NCBI RefSeq assembly: GCF_036373705.1
Contig: NC_089854.1
Span: forward strand, 24,530,339 to 24,594,338
DNA length: 64,000 bases
Origin: Amia ocellicauda
Taxonomy: Eukaryota > Chordata > Actinopteri > Amiiformes > Amiidae
Direction of reading: 5' to 3'
In this document: positions 14,301 to 27,929 of the stretch, one piece after another
How positions within the stretch are numbered: position 1 is the stretch's first letter
Layout of the letters: every line of letters begins with the position of its first letter
Translations under genes and position numbers: made by a program
Notes under the pieces: generated by a model
Databases searched by the model: none
Told to the model about the DNA's origin: nothing
The model's input: the letters and a program-made list of their open reading frames with translations, nothing else

Positions 14301-17300
14301 TCTGCTTCTGCTTTTGCTTTTGCTCTTTTTTCCACTCTGCTCCTGTGGTGGTACTCCTTGCCTCTCCCCACCAGGAAGCAGTTCACTTTAGCCACTTAAG
14401 GGAGTGCAGGTGTGGAAGGGCATGGACTTCCGGGGGGGTCCCCGCACGTCTTGTCCTGCACAGCATCACATTTAGAAAAATACCAGTCATGGCGGTCACT
14501 CTGTAATGTTCCTCAAACTCACAGGTTGATCCTCTTCTCTGAGATCCAATTCCACTGATCAATGAGAGGGAAATGGATAAGCGTAGTGCAGTGTCATGTG
14601 TTCCCTGGCCACACACACACCTGTTCTATGGATTAAAATTCCACCCTATTCATTTGCATTAGTCCAGGAGCAAGATTAATGTATTTCTGTATTCATCAAA
14701 AGTTGTTGAAGAGTTCTGAAGTTCCAAAATTTGTATACATTTTAGATACCTATACGAAGTCTTAAATTAGATCATTTGCATACAGATGAATATCACAAAG
14801 GCCTAGAACAGATGTTGTTTTACTCCTGCCTTCAGACTCTGTTGCTTCAGAGTATAATGATGTCCCTTCACATACTATTGACATTCCTCATTTGGTATGC
14901 CAAGACTTCTGTTAAACAAACTGCTGATTGGCTGTTGATTGATCCCTTTGTCTCGCTGTCTGTCTGCCTGCTGCGGTTCCTCAAAGATTGGATTAGCATT
15001 TAAATGGGTGGCGTTTCTTTTGTAAGTAGTCCTGATGACGATGTTAAATGAACTGACAAAGTGGGTTACTCAGGATGCTCATCTGATATCCCTTTTGTAC
15101 AGAGAATTTACATAGGAGTAGTGACCTGTTTTAAGTTGAACAAAGGCATGTGTTGAAAAGTTGAGGGCAGGCTGAGGGTCCCATCAGAGTGTGAGGCGTG
15201 AGCAGCAGAAGGAAGGCATTTCTCCCACTGGAAGGGAAAGCACTGGATGCATTTATTTAGGACCTCTTTTTTTGCACAGCAAGTTTGCATACCTGGATAT
15301 AATGCTAACTAGCAGGAGTGCTTACATGATGTCCCTTTGAGGAGAAACAGAACTTTGCTTTCTGTCAGCAACACTGACAAAGGTGAGTGCTTTTTACTAT
15401 TAAACTAAGAGCCAAGTAATTTCGGTCTTCAGCGGTGATGATAGAGCTGGAGAGGCCATACAGACTCGCTGCTGGCCAGTCTGTAACAATCCCACTTAAT
15501 GGACGTGAAGAGGCTATGCAGGAGTCTGGAACATAACCCAGCTGCCCCCACTCTCCAGGAGTGTGTGGTGAAGGTTACAGCCAGGCGATGGGAGGGATGG
15601 ACAGTAATGGAAGAGCTGGCAACTGGTATAGTTGTTCAGTACCAGTGTAAGGGGGTGGAAAAAAAAAAACTATCAGCACTCAGATGTTGCCTTTTATAGC
15701 TGTTGCAAAGAAGTGCATTTAAAAAATACATGGCTGTATTACCTAACATAATTCATAATTTACAGAGAAGTGTCCAATGCAATTACATGTATTTATCCGA
15801 CCATTCTGCGTGAGGGAAGGTTGTTACATAAACTCCAGGCTCTGCCAATGTTCATCACTTAGTGCTACAATCATATTGAAGTAGGCTTGTGGACAGTCCG
15901 GAGTTGCTATGGGTTTTGGCTATGGCAAGCCTTCTCTCTCCGGCTCATGTCATATGACTTCTGTTAAATTTAAAAGCCAAACTCACATGACCATACATGG
16001 CAGAAATTAAGTTTTTTCCTCCCCAAAACATTACATAAGAAAATGAAAAGAAAGGTACAATTTTAAAAATGGATTACTCACTACATGCTTGTTTATTGTG
16101 GTTTACTCAGTGCCTGAGGATGAGAGGGCTGTGTTAACAGTGCTGGAAGATGTTGGCATGAAACCTCTGCCTCCAAGCTGGAGATTATGGCTCGGGGACA
16201 GTTTTATGGTGTCAGTGGTGGGATCAGCAGCAGCAGCAGGATCAGACTGTTTAATCATGTACTCTCCTGTGAACCAAACATTTCCCTATACACTACACTA
16301 CAAAAGGCCAAAGTCAGTTTCTCGGTTGTTGTTCAACATAATAGCTGGTTATAAGTGGACCCAATTTTGACTGATTTTGTTAATACTGAAACTAAAAAGC
16401 ACTGGTAGAGGGTTTTTCCCCAAGCATGGTAGAGGGTTAATGGGAGTTGCTCTGCTACCACATTTGTTACTAATCACCACTGCTGATTGTGAAAGGTAAT
16501 GATAGAAATAGAAATAAATGCAGGGGGTGATGCAGCTGTGCTCACTGTCCAATGGGTATTGTCGAGTGTGAAAAGATGATTTAGCTAATGTTGAAATTAT
16601 TGTAATAAGACTATTCTTTCTAATGTTTGGAGTATAAACATCCCTTACCTGTTCCTGATCCCAGAAAAGCCAAATCATGCTTTGTCTGCCAGGATGCCAT
16701 GGCAAACAGTGCCCTTTGTTTGAATAGGAAATACCCTTTTGTTCAGTCAGTGAAAGTGAATGCTTCATTTTGTAAAAGGCAAGCTATTATTGCTATTGAT
16801 CTTTGGTGAAGGTCTGTTACACATAACTGCTGCATATTTGTTGAGCAAAGTCATTTGTTTAAAAGCCGATTTTTCAAAAGCAACCATTGGAGCCTAGTTA
16901 CTCATTTTACAATGAAATGTCTTTTACAGGACTAGCTGGAAACAACAGTGTAGCTCCTTCCATCTTCAGTAGTGGTATTCCCATTCCATCTGTGATTCAT
17001 TTGAATTTGGTTTATTCATTTGGTACTTTTTACTGTGCCTGTCTTGCTCTTGCTGCTTAATCCATTTTAAATGTTTTTTCTTGTGTGTGCAGAAAGACAC
17101 ACACTTCACTTCACTGGCGCTATGCATCTTTTGATGCCAGCTTTATAGCAATATGTTAGCTGAGTAAAGCAACCATCCCTATAAACCTGCTTTGAAGGAT
17201 TTCTCATGGGATTCTCAAATCCCATTTTATCTGCTGCTGCAGCTAATTAACAGCCTCTTTTAAAAAAAGCTTAGGCCCCTGTGAGGCAAACTGTGAGACT

Positions 17301-20300
17301 TCCTGCAGAGTAGCATACAGCTATCTTCTGCACTTTGATATTGGCTTAATCCTTGCAGGTTTATAATGTTCATAATAAACTGGAATGAACATTCGGTGAA
17401 CAGGTTTTGGGCAGAACAATGGCAGTGAGCGAATCGCCTGAACGCTTTGGAACCCATGATCAGTCTTGAGAACAAAGAGAGCCGAACGAGCACAAGATGA
17501 AACCCGGACGTTGAGGGATTCTGGAATCCATTTGAATGTTCCTTATTGGTTTCTTGTCTTGAAAGGTGGAGTGTTCTGTGTCTGGCTGATCGTGTTTGAA
17601 TGGCATCAGGGGCGTTCATCTGTGTCATTGTTATCCTACTGGACATGATTGTTTTGGAGAAATTACATATACACAAAATACATTTTCAGTTTTTCATTGT
17701 TCACAACATGTCCTACAAAATATTGGCCAGTCTACATGGCTGGTATGATGTGTTTTGTGTTTTGTTTCTATCCATGTGGACGTTGGCAGGTGAGATATGG
17801 GATCTGGTGTCAAGGGTGTGTTAAAACAAAGGGGGGGTGATGAGTGTAGTGTGACACTTATGTGAAAACTTGAGGCAGGAAATCTAAGCTGGTTGAGAGA
17901 CAAATGGACAGACAATGGGAAGGTGAGAGGAAACTGAGAGGTTGGATCTAGGGCTGATATGTTTAACATTACACACTTTCTCTTTTTTCGTGTGCTTATT
18001 GGAGTGCAAGAATGGAGGGGGGAGGGTGTCAGAAAATGCACCCTGGAACAAAGGCATCTTTGAGTGATCTAGTTAGGGCTAGCTAGAGTGTGATCGTTGT
18101 TTTTGCTTGTTTCTCCCTTCAGACCATATTTCTTTTTTTAAGAGTGTCAAATTAGTGCATATGTGTCTTAATCTGATTCAATCACTTAATTTACATTGTA
18201 TTAATTTCCACTGTTGAGCAACGTGTGTGCATGTAAGCAGAGCAACTCCCCTGAAATCCAAATCCCTGATAGAAGGATTTGTTGTTGCTGCTGTTGTTGG
18301 TTTATTGAAGTCGGAGGCTAAGTTACCAAAAGCGCAGGCCTCGCTCGTCCATAGGCCTATGTTTGGAAGTAAGGCAGCTCTCCTGTCCTGGGTTGCCCTG
18401 GAGACCTGAGCAGGTAAAGGAGTGAGGGAGGTTAAGCAGAGGGATGGATCACAGCCAGTACTGCAGGGCAGGCTGGGAAGGATTGGGGTGAAATGACTAC
18501 AAGTTAGCACAGATGTTGCCCATGGATCGCCTGTTCGATACACATCTTAGATTGTTTGTACAGGAGAAAAGCTTTTTGTCTGGCACATATTTTCCAATTG
18601 AATAATTTGTGCCCCTGCTGGAAAGGGAATTAAACTCAAGGAGGTCATAGTTTCTTATTATAAGTGCGTCACAAAATGCCAGCAAGACAGATGGGAGTTG
18701 GGTCTGCAAAAGAGAACCATGACCTTGAGCAATTCCCATACTGGCAGCCAGCGAATCGGAGGGTCTCCGTCTGTGACTGGCAGTGAACTGATGACCCCAG
18801 ATGCTAGACAGACAGTCTGGGAAGCCCATTCCTTATTTAACAGACTACACATGGAAAGTCACATGCCACAGCCCTGAGGTTTCTTTGTAGGTTTTACTAA
18901 GTGGTACAATCCAATATAATGCATGATTGTGTCCCTTTTTCTGCCAGCAGATGTGGGTGTGCTTGAAGTGCACCCACCCTTGGGTGTTTCTGAGGAGTTG
19001 AGTTCACCTTCTCCCCCAAGATCCTGTCATTCCCGGGTCTGTCTGACTCTGTAACTGAGTACTTGGATATTGTTTACTTTGTAGCTGATGCCTGGAAATC
19101 TCTCCATGAAAGATTAGTCATTTTGTGCGGTGACGTTTGTATCGGGTTAAAAAAAAACATGCTGTCTAGAACAGGTTAATTAACCTGACCTATTGTCAAT
19201 GGTCATAGTACTGTTTAGCTTGTACAGATCTTTTCAGAGAAGGTTAATGATTGACTTACCTTGTAGTTAATGTTACCATGGACAGGACTCCGTATTTCTA
19301 CAGTTATTGGAGTGAAACTAGGAATCAAATCCCAGGTGGGGCAGTACTGTTGTACCTTTGAGCAAGGTACTTCACTTAGATTGCTCCAGTAAAATGCCCA
19401 AATCCCCCCCACCGGCGCATTCTGCCCACCTGTCCGTGTTGCCTCCTTTCAGGTGAACAGTTGGTCGGATAATTAAATTGGGGCCAATTATGTAAGGTGT
19501 GACCTTATTTGGAGAAAAGCAGGAAAACTAGCCATGTTTGATTTTCTACATTCCTGAGAGGTACGTGGTGAAAAATGTGCATGAGGTTCATGATCACCTA
19601 TGTCATCCTTCCTGTACTATTAAATGCATTCATAGTTTGTTTTTAACTCCCCAGTTTGACATGCACAAGGTGATGTCTGATATGGGTACTCCAAAGTTCT
19701 GGTCTAGTCAGATCTGTTGAATTGATACCTGATAAGACTGCAATGCCAGCTGTAATAGTTGTCATTGTTGGGCCCTCAAATCTACTTTCTATATGAAAAA
19801 CCGGTAGAGCTGCAACCTGGTGGTGCTACTGGCATCACATCTTCACTGCAGTAAACAGGCAAGGTTGGTAGTCGATTGGCAGCAACTTCTTCCTGAAGAC
19901 AGACACGAAATCAAAACCACCGCAGGGTACCGAGTGAGTGTGGACTAATTTTGCTCGCCGTGCTCACTGTGCTGTTGTCACTGTGGTTTTCAACCATTTC
20001 CCCCCTCTGCCAGTGACTCGGCTGGGTGGAGGCAGGGCGGTGTGTGCGACTGTTCCTAAGATGCAAAGCGCGCAGCCTCCCCTCGCCTGCTGCAAAGCAC
20101 AACTGCTTATAACTTCCTCACAGGGGTGACATGAGCTGTGAGCGAGGATGCCGGAAAGGAGAGGTATACTGATCTAACATGCGGGATGTTTTCACGCCAA
20201 GGGTGTTGAGAATGTAAAGTCTATATATTGCAAGGCAGAAAGTGACAAGTGTGAGTGAGTGGTCATGTCTTATTTTAGTGACCTATATGAAAATGGACAC

Positions 20301-22561
20301 ATCCATCTTTTATTTCAGTGTCCGTGTTAAGGGATTAGTAATCTTGTTCCTAGTGAAGTGCTGACTATAGGAGATTGGTTTCAGTAAACTTCAATTAATC
20401 GACAGGAATTGGTGTAGATTTGAATGAAGGTTTAATTATTTTAGCCTAAAGCTTATATCTGACTAACTCTTGGAATCTCCAGTAGCTGGGACATGAGAAT
20501 ACGAACGGTAACTTGATCTCTTTATGATGTAAAAGCCAGAACAGGAAATTGAACGATGCTATACAAGATTGTAATGTAGGTTTTAAGCCGTGCTTAGAAA
20601 GCTGTTGAAGTCGTTTTTTTCCAAGTAACTGGAGATGTAAAAATGTTATTTATTTCAATAGACTGCTAGACTGCGTGGCTCTGGAGTCTGCCTGGGAATT
20701 ATAAATGCATTAATGAAAAATCCTCATTTGATTTCACATCTGCCATTTTGATTGCAGTTCTGTGCAAGTCTAACGAACGTCATTGGGAAATGTGAGTGAT
20801 GCAACAAGTGTTTATTCAAGTAATATTTTTTTTCTCTGCATGAGACACAACTGCAGGTGACTGAAAAACTGTCCGTATCTCTTAGCATCTCTGTGTTGCT
20901 CTGTATTTGGAAACCTCGTGTCCTGGATCAAGGGCAGCATCTGCAGTGAAGCACAAATATTCCTCCTGGTTAGCCATGTTGTTTTGTGTTAAAAACCTGA
21001 GTGTCCTACAGAGAAGGTTGAAGGTTTGTGCTAACTTCATTTAAACTATAATTTAAAAGCTGAAAATATTTAATAGGGTAATAAAGAAGGAATTAGCAAG
21101 TATGACTAAATGGAAATGGGATCAAGTCAATTATGTAATGGAAAAGACTGCTCCTCGTGGGTTTTTAAAATAAAAAGCTACCATTTCTACACCATCATTA
21201 TTTTAACAACATAAAGCCTACACATTTCTGCAAGTCTAATCTCCCGTCCCAGTCGCAGTACAGAGCAAGGTTTGGACAGTTGCCAGCAGTACAACTGAAA
21301 GGATTTAGAGGCTTGACTTTGAGCACAAAGATGAGAGCATGGTACAGGGGGGACTGTGGAAGGGGGGCGACCCTCGTCTTTCCCAAGGGCGTCTCCCTCT
21401 CTTCAGTAGTAGTGTGGTCTCTAGTGACTGAATTTCCCCGCCCTCATGCTTTGCACACTGACTACACATTTTGAGTTTCAGTTGATTTCTGTGTTGTTGT
21501 ACCCTATGGTTTCGCACAGTGCTGTCTGAAGTCATCCTCTTTCAGTGTGGTTATCTAGTATGGCGATTCCTGTCTGAAACTGTCTGTGTAGGATGTTCAT
21601 GCTGTGGTCTACTTAAGCTGAGCCACACTGTATAATTAAGATCTGATATTAAAACATACAAGGTACTATGGAATACTTTATATGTCATGCTACAGTTACA
21701 TACTACATAATTTACTGTGTTTGGAACAGTTTTTTTTTTTTTTTTGGTGCCCAGGAACCATAAGCTGGTTGCTGAATTTGACTTTCAATGGAAGAGGAAT
21801 TTTAATCAAACAAAAGCGAATTTTAAAAGCGAGTGGTCCGTTTTTCTTCTGTCCCTCTTCCCTCTCTCGCCTCCCGGTCACCCTCGCCACAGTCACACTA
21901 GAGTCCCGAGATTTAAATGCCGGTTGCTTAGAGCAGCAGAATTGCATTTGTAAGTCCTGGAAACTTGTGATCCCCAGCAGGGATAACCTTTAAATTTCTA
22001 GTGCCGAGAATGAAGTCGGATCCGCAGCCTCTCCGTTGTTCGAGGGGAGGGCTGATTTGACTGCTCCCGTCGGCTGGTGGTGGTTACTAGGAAACTGAAC
22101 CAGGTTACCGGGCGTCACTAAGACGCTTGTTTTTGTTTTCTTCTTTCAGGACAGAAGTGATAAGAATTTCATGGGTAATTACAGATGCACTGCAGATGTC
22201 AACAACCCTTAGAAGAATGTCTCCCCATTTCAGGTTTTGCTACATTTGCCAACTTTTTGTTGACATCCAACTGAAAGAGTTTCTCTTCTACTTTTGTCTT
22301 GCAGGAGTGATTCACAGGGATGAGGCATGCCTGAATCTGGAGCCTACAGTGCCTGTTCTGGGGTACTGCCATGGATGTGACCCTGCGATACCAGGAAATG
22401 CTTGTGCCCTGACCTTTTGCCAAAATAGTCCACTTTCACAAAATTGAAAGCAAAAGTAAATTAAACTACAGACTTACTTAGAACTGATAGGAAGCGCTTC
22501 CCTGTCCTGTCATTTTAATTTTCTCTTTCATCGTTTTACTGAAGCTCACACAGCCATCACA

Positions 22562-23578
22562 ATGCCCATCCTAAAGCAGTTGGTGTCCAATACGTCACAG
22601 TCCAAACGCCGCTCACGGGCCGACCTCACCGTGGAGATGATCAGTGCCCCATTGGGAGATTTCCGCCACACCATGCATGTGGGCCGGGGGGGTGACGCTT
22701 TTGGCGACACTTCCTTCCTTAGCACCCGCTCCGGGGAGCCCCCTCGGGAAAGCGAGGCCCGGCCGCACTCCCCCAGCCCCAAACCAGGACTCCTGTCCCG
22801 CACTTTCCGCCACAGCAAGAGGTCCCAGTCGGTGACACGGGCTGACAAACACGAGTCCACTCTGGTGCCACCCCGGGGCTCCCCCACCTTCGTGAAGAAT
22901 GCGGTGTCCCTGCCCCACCTCAACGACGACGACATGGAGAGAGGGGGCGGTCGTGTGCCCAAGAGCCTCTCCTCCAGCCCGCTCAAAAAGCTGCCAGACT
23001 ACGAGAAGCCCGTGAACGGTGCAGCCGCGGCTGCCACCGCCAATATCAAGACTTTCGACCCCGAGCTGGATGAGAGAGACTTTGGCGAGCTCACAGATCT
23101 GCGCCCATCATCGCCACCGAGACTCGGAGGTCTAAAACACGCCGAGTCCATCATGTCCTTCCACATCGACCTGGGCCCATCCATGCTGGGTGACATCCTG
23201 AGCGTGATGGAAAAGAAGCCCTGGGAGGAGGACGATCTGGGCTTCGAGGAGGGGAAAAGTAGCGAGGGGAGGGGGTCCCCAACGCTAACGAGCCATGCTG
23301 GGGAGGGCGAGGAGATGGAGTCCCCAGCGAGGCCTGCCAAGGTTTTGGAGAGCCAGGTTGATGCTGGTCCCTACACCCCAGAGCCCCAGCCCCGGCATCA
23401 TCACCTAGACAGCTGCTCTGTGTCCAGCGCCGGCTCGGCCACCCTGGAGGAGAAACCAATTACCGCCGAGAGCCAAGCACAGGGGGACACGGACAGCGCC
23501 AAGTTTAGCTCACAACAGGGGGAGGATGAGAAAGATTTCTCTTTCATGGATGAGGATGACGATGAAATTAGAGTATAA
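22562..23578 (+). CDS. cdc42ep4: Cdc42 effector protein 4 (BORG4), single coding exon
   Basis: The protein has 338 residues in one exon, as is normal for CDC42EP genes. CDC42EP proteins bind GTP-loaded Cdc42 and organise septins and actin at the cell cortex. The CRIB motif is at residues 27-41 (ISxPxGDFRHTMHVG). It follows a basic KRRSRADL segment and precedes the GDAFGDTSFL block. A conserved CDC42EP segment around residues 191-216 begins LKHAESIMSFHIDLGP. The C-terminus FSFMDEDDDEIRV matches CDC42EP4 better than its paralogues. The first ATG follows an acceptor AG at 22543-22544 by 17 bases, with the start MPILKQLV typical of this family. The middle part is rich in Ser, Pro and Gly and little conserved. 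The reading frame is uninterrupted. Nearby cpsf4l and C17orf80 agree with the CDC42EP4 assignment by synteny. Confidence 0.97.
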   Translation: MPILKQLVSNTSQSKRRSRADLTVEMISAPLGDFRHTMHVGRGGDAFGDTSFLSTRSGEPPRESEARPHSPSPKPGLLSRTFRHSKRSQSVTRADKHESTLVPPRGSPTFVKNAVSLPHLNDDDMERGGGRVPKSLSSSPLKKLPDYEKPVNGAAAAATANIKTFDPELDERDFGELTDLRPSSPPRLGGLKHAESIMSFHIDLGPSMLGDILSVMEKKPWEEDDLGFEEGKSSEGRGSPTLTSHAGEGEEMESPARPAKVLESQVDAGPYTPEPQPRHHHLDSCSVSSAGSATLEEKPITAESQAQGDTDSAKFSSQQGEDEKDFSFMDEDDDEIRV

Positions 23579-26310
23579 AGAAACGAAACAAACAAAAAAA
23601 ACACATTCCCAGTAAAGTTAGACTAAGACTGAAAGTACTAGATAGATTGCCTCACTCTCACCAGAGAAAGGGAAACTGCAGTCCAGTCCACCCACCAGCA
23701 GTTTTCGTGTGAAAGGAGAATCTTGCCAATATAAAAATCTGATTAGGATTTTTATATTCCCTATTGGAAAAACTTTAAAAACTTTTTTTTAAGTAGAACT
23801 CACCCCCTTTTCTGTAATTCTTGGTGCATTTATAGTTCATTTTGAGAGAGGCTGCCCATCCAGTCATTGGTTTAACTAAAGACCATATCAAAGGGAAATG
23901 CGGGTGGAATTCAGACAGCAGGGATTGGTAAGGGTAGAAATCATAAAACGCATTCTTCACATTTTAAACTTCCTTCCTCGAGATGTACAGCCAGGTTGAT
24001 CATACAGGGTCTTATTACTCATTAAATTCAAAAATCACTTTGCAGGCCAGTGAAAAGACATTCAGCTGTAATATTATAGGAGTGCTCAGACATCTACAAA
24101 AGCACATTGCTGCTGCTGTTGGTACAGTAGTAATGCACAGTCACATCTGCCTCCGACTGCAGACGGCGGCTACAGGCAGTGTCTAGTACACGTTCCTCCT
24201 TGTCAACATTAGTCGTCCGTTATATTTCTGCAAGGTTTCGTCGTGACACGTTTTTGCATACTAAAATATATTTCCATATCTTCACACATACACTGACTTG
24301 TGCTAGGGGGAAATGGGTTTATTTTTATTTTATTTTTTTGTTAGTTTCAAACACAGAAATTTGTTACCCAAGTTAAAGAAATACGTTGTACAACACAGGC
24401 AGAAACCAGGTGGTGCCCTATTTTTATTTTCTAGGTCTTTTCAGACAGGAAGCTGTATTTCTTTGCATAACCACAGCACATATGTTCAAGGTCTTAGCAG
24501 ACTCAATACGGGGGCCTGCAAACCCTTCTACGGTAATAAGCAAGGCTGAATTCAGGGAATATGTACTTGTGCAGACTCTCTATTAAGGCATGGGGAATCA
24601 AGATGAGTGAGTTTGAAACCATAATAAAGATAAACCTCTCCAGTCACCAGAGCCAAAGTAGATAACAGCCATGGCAAGGGCACGGCAATCTTCCACGGTT
24701 TTTGCTAAGTCGAGTTTAATTCCACATTACATAACTGCCCTGACATCTTATTGGACTGAGGGTGTTGGGCCAGGTGCACATGGACTCCAGTTTCCCGCAG
24801 CCCTGAAACAGCTGTGCAGACATCTTTATTAACCTCTCTAACCATGTGACTTCAGAGAGGTGGTAGAGGAATGTTGTGAGTGGGGAAGACCTGTGGCTTC
24901 AATACAGGTACATAAATGATTTGTGTCAGCATCTCCTCCTGTCAAGTTTCACTGACATTAACATTATAACAGTAGCAGGGTGGTTTCTTGTCATAATATT
25001 GTCAATTTTTATGGTTTTAAATCTAGGACCTCTAAAGTATTAATCTAGTCACAACTTTGGTTTATCTTTGTCATCATCTGACCACTTCCTGTAAGTACCT
25101 GACGTGAGTGGAAGAGGAGCTAAGCTGCTGGGATATCATTTCCTGCTCCAGCTGCTTTATGGGAATTGTAGTACTTGGATGGGAGTGAGTTTCTGAATCA
25201 TGCATGTGCCAGTTGCAACCGACAAGGGAAACTAAAGAGCAGAATAAAAGCTGGAGATTATTAAAATGCTTCATCCTTCAAGACTCGCACTGTGTTCTGG
25301 GAGTGAGTAGAATTTATATATAAATATTATTTAGTTGTATTTTTGGTTTTGCTTTTAAGGTACTCAGTTTGCTCGCCAAATTTACCGTTCAGCTGGTGTT
25401 TGAGCTGGATCGGTAATTCAGGGCATAGACTTGAACCAAGAGTGCCCAGGCTGCCTATTACAAACGAGAGTGGCCTTTGATGGTTTCATAATATGGACCA
25501 ATCACGATGCAGCACAATACCGAACCTATGCCTGAACCAACCCAGCTGTGAACTGTGATGGAACGAACTGTTATTTCTTTTTTTTTTTTTTAATCCAAGT
25601 GGGCTGAGGAAGCAAAACAAATGACAAAAAAGTAAGACACTAACTTTTCTACAGATAAAGACTTTAGAAATCTTTGATTTATGTATTTTGTATTTTAACT
25701 GAAGAAAAAAAAACATTGGGGGGGGGGATACAAAAATTAAACCTGTATTTATCTGAAGTGGCCTTTCCTGAAAACTGCATGAGAAATGGTGCGATTTTTA
25801 CTGCAAGCGTTTGAATACAAATAACCAAACTTAATGGAGAAAGGTAAAAAGACAAATCGGAGCATGGGGTGTTTCTGACGGAGGTTTACTGAAGAAATTT
25901 GGTCAGGTCAGCATGGAGACTAAATTTAATGCTATACAGCTTTTTGGTCGATTTGTTCGTATTAAGAAACATGAGTTTTCATCAGAGCTTTTTGTTTGCA
26001 GAGAGATGGAGGGCCATTTTTAATTTAAGTAGTTCAAATGCTTGCAACATCAACCACAAAACACTCGTTTGAAACTTCCGGCTGAAACATCTGTAAGTGG
26101 TGCAGTAGGCCGCCAACAGTGCCCTGTATTGTAAAGCCCCAGAGAAACAACACCATTGTATCCAGATGTTACATATCAGACAGGCTAGTCTTGACTTTGC
26201 CAATCTGCACATCAGCTACGTATACTCTGCTGTTGTGAGCTTTTATGGCCAACATCTGTATTAGTGTTTTTTTCTTTAAGGAAAAATAAAATTCCATACT
26301 TGCATTTGTT
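23579..26310 (+). other. cdc42ep4: Probable cdc42ep4 3' untranslated region
   Basis: No coding sequence follows the stop codon. The stretch is AT-rich and ends with an AATAAA at 26285-26290 followed by T-rich sequence, so the transcript could end near 26310. An earlier AATAAA occurs near 24630 and could give a shorter form. A small perfect hairpin (23728-23739 with 23747-23758) lies 150 bases after the stop. Confidence 0.45.
26285..26290 (+). promoter_or_regulatory. cdc42ep4: Candidate polyadenylation signal AATAAA of cdc42ep4
   Basis: A canonical AATAAA is followed within 40 bases by T/TG-rich sequence, on the coding strand of cdc42ep4. Confidence 0.4.
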
Positions 26311-27884
26311 TTTGTTTTAATTGCCTTTGTTTGTAAAACATCTTAAATTGCACTCCTTAAAACTGTCCACCATAAGGATGTCCAGTCTAAAAGACAAAGC
26401 ATATTGAGAATCTCGTATGCTTATCGACTGGCAGTGGGGTTGGCTTTAGAAATAATGATAACTCTATCCTACTTAATTAAGACAAAATCTAATGAGAAAA
26501 CAATAGTGTATTGAAGTGCACACACTACAGCTCCAGATCTAGTACACAAGCCAACATTTCAGTCTTTTATTGGATAGTCGTGCAGCAACTTGTAGAAGCC
26601 CCTTTTGATGTGAATTGCTGCACTGAAAACTCCTTCCCCTTTCACTGGCTGCCTGAAGCTGTAAATAGTCTTAAAAACCATCTGGGTCGTGTTCTCTGCA
26701 AACATTGTACGCTCAATCATACAAGCGCTGTGTGGGGAAAATGGCATCAAGGTCCAGAGTTTTGGTTGGACTTTAGCAAGAGGGTGCTGGCTTACTATTA
26801 CAATCATCCCCAATCCCAGTTTGTGCAGACCTGAGATCAGAAAGTTAATTGAATTAATCCACTCAATGGTTACTGGTACCATGTGCAGATAAAATGTCTT
26901 ATTTTGCTATATGAGAGAGGAGAGTGAAAATGTGGGCATGTACAGTCACTTAAGAGGTCTGTCTAGGTTAAGAACCATTGTTGGACCACTTTAAAATTCA
27001 GTTAAGCCCTGTAACAATATAGTGCCATAATTTGCTGCGACACTAAACTCCTTTTATTGCTGTGGAAAGTTTTACAATTTAAGGATTGACATATTCTTGG
27101 ACAAAACTTATTTTTTCAACTTAAAAGTGCCAAAAGGATTTCAAATAAATATCCATTTTAAGATTTAGATTGAATTGACGTAAAAACCTGTTATACCTTC
27201 CTAATCATCGGATCATTTTAGGATTACAGCACCATGAAGCGATTTTGTACAAGTGAGCCCTGGACTAAATTATTAGTTGACAATGACTGTCTCGGAAATT
27301 AACCAGAAATTACACATGATCATTACAGGACCGATTGTCTGCTCTCTTTCTCTAAAGTCAGACTGCGGAGGGGACCTGAAACGCACTGCTCGACCCCGTC
27401 AAAGCAAAGTGTGTAAACCTCTGAGAAACGTCCCGTGTTCGTACTGCGCAATAAAATTGGATTCGGAGGCCGTATCTGTGTGCTCTGCAGACTTGGATCA
27501 AACTTTACCACTTCTACCTGGCTGATAGCTGTCAAAGGTGCCCAGAAGGACTACGGTCAGCAGATGACATGAAGGATTGATCCCGTGTCGTCCCCACACT
27601 CTCCTTTTTGAGTGGTTCAAATCCCTAGCCGGTGTGCTTTATGGCAAGAGAGATCAGTATGTGATCTTCCTATACATTAGAAATCCCATGTCGTACTCAT
27701 GTTGACAATTCCCTTGTTTGAGATTATGCATTAAAAATAAAATTTAAAAATGCAGGAGTATATTTGTTAGGAAACATTTTTACAAACATGTTCAACTTTA
27801 GGTTATTGTGCAGTAGCTCTTTAATGTCTAGTACATGATGTTCCATCTCCCCATCCCATCTCTATCTCTCGCTGTATAAATATG

Positions 27885-27889
<5 letters not shown>

Positions 27890-27928
<39 letters not shown>
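27890..27928. repeat. (TA)n microsatellite
   Basis: About 39 bases of alternating T and A, with short imperfect units just before it. Confidence 0.95.

Positions 27929-27929
<1 letters not shown>

Larger units (their letters stand above)
1513..22543 (+). other. cdc42ep4: Inferred long first intron of cdc42ep4, no gene seen
   Basis: About 21 kb without any open frame that resembles a known protein. It holds a long hairpin at 1842-1966, a G-run cluster at 2352-2373, CA runs near 3308-3326 and 9497-9511, homopolymers near 10712-10736, 12306-12326 and 21730-21745, and otherwise unremarkable AT-rich sequence. The intron runs from the donor at 1513 to an acceptor AG at 22543-22544, with other possible acceptors at 22148-22149 and about 22304-22305 that could mark extra 5' untranslated exons. 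The intron boundaries are inferred from splice signals and the usual layout of this gene, not from transcripts. Confidence 0.4.

Noticed and set aside
16089-16370. 93-aa open frame in the long intron
   Set aside because: No recognisable motif, ordinary AT-rich surroundings and no splice support.
22127-22447. 106-aa open frame just upstream of the cdc42ep4 coding exon
   Set aside because: It begins in intron-like T-rich sequence, crosses two acceptor-like sites and resembles no protein. The region may hold a 5' untranslated exon instead.
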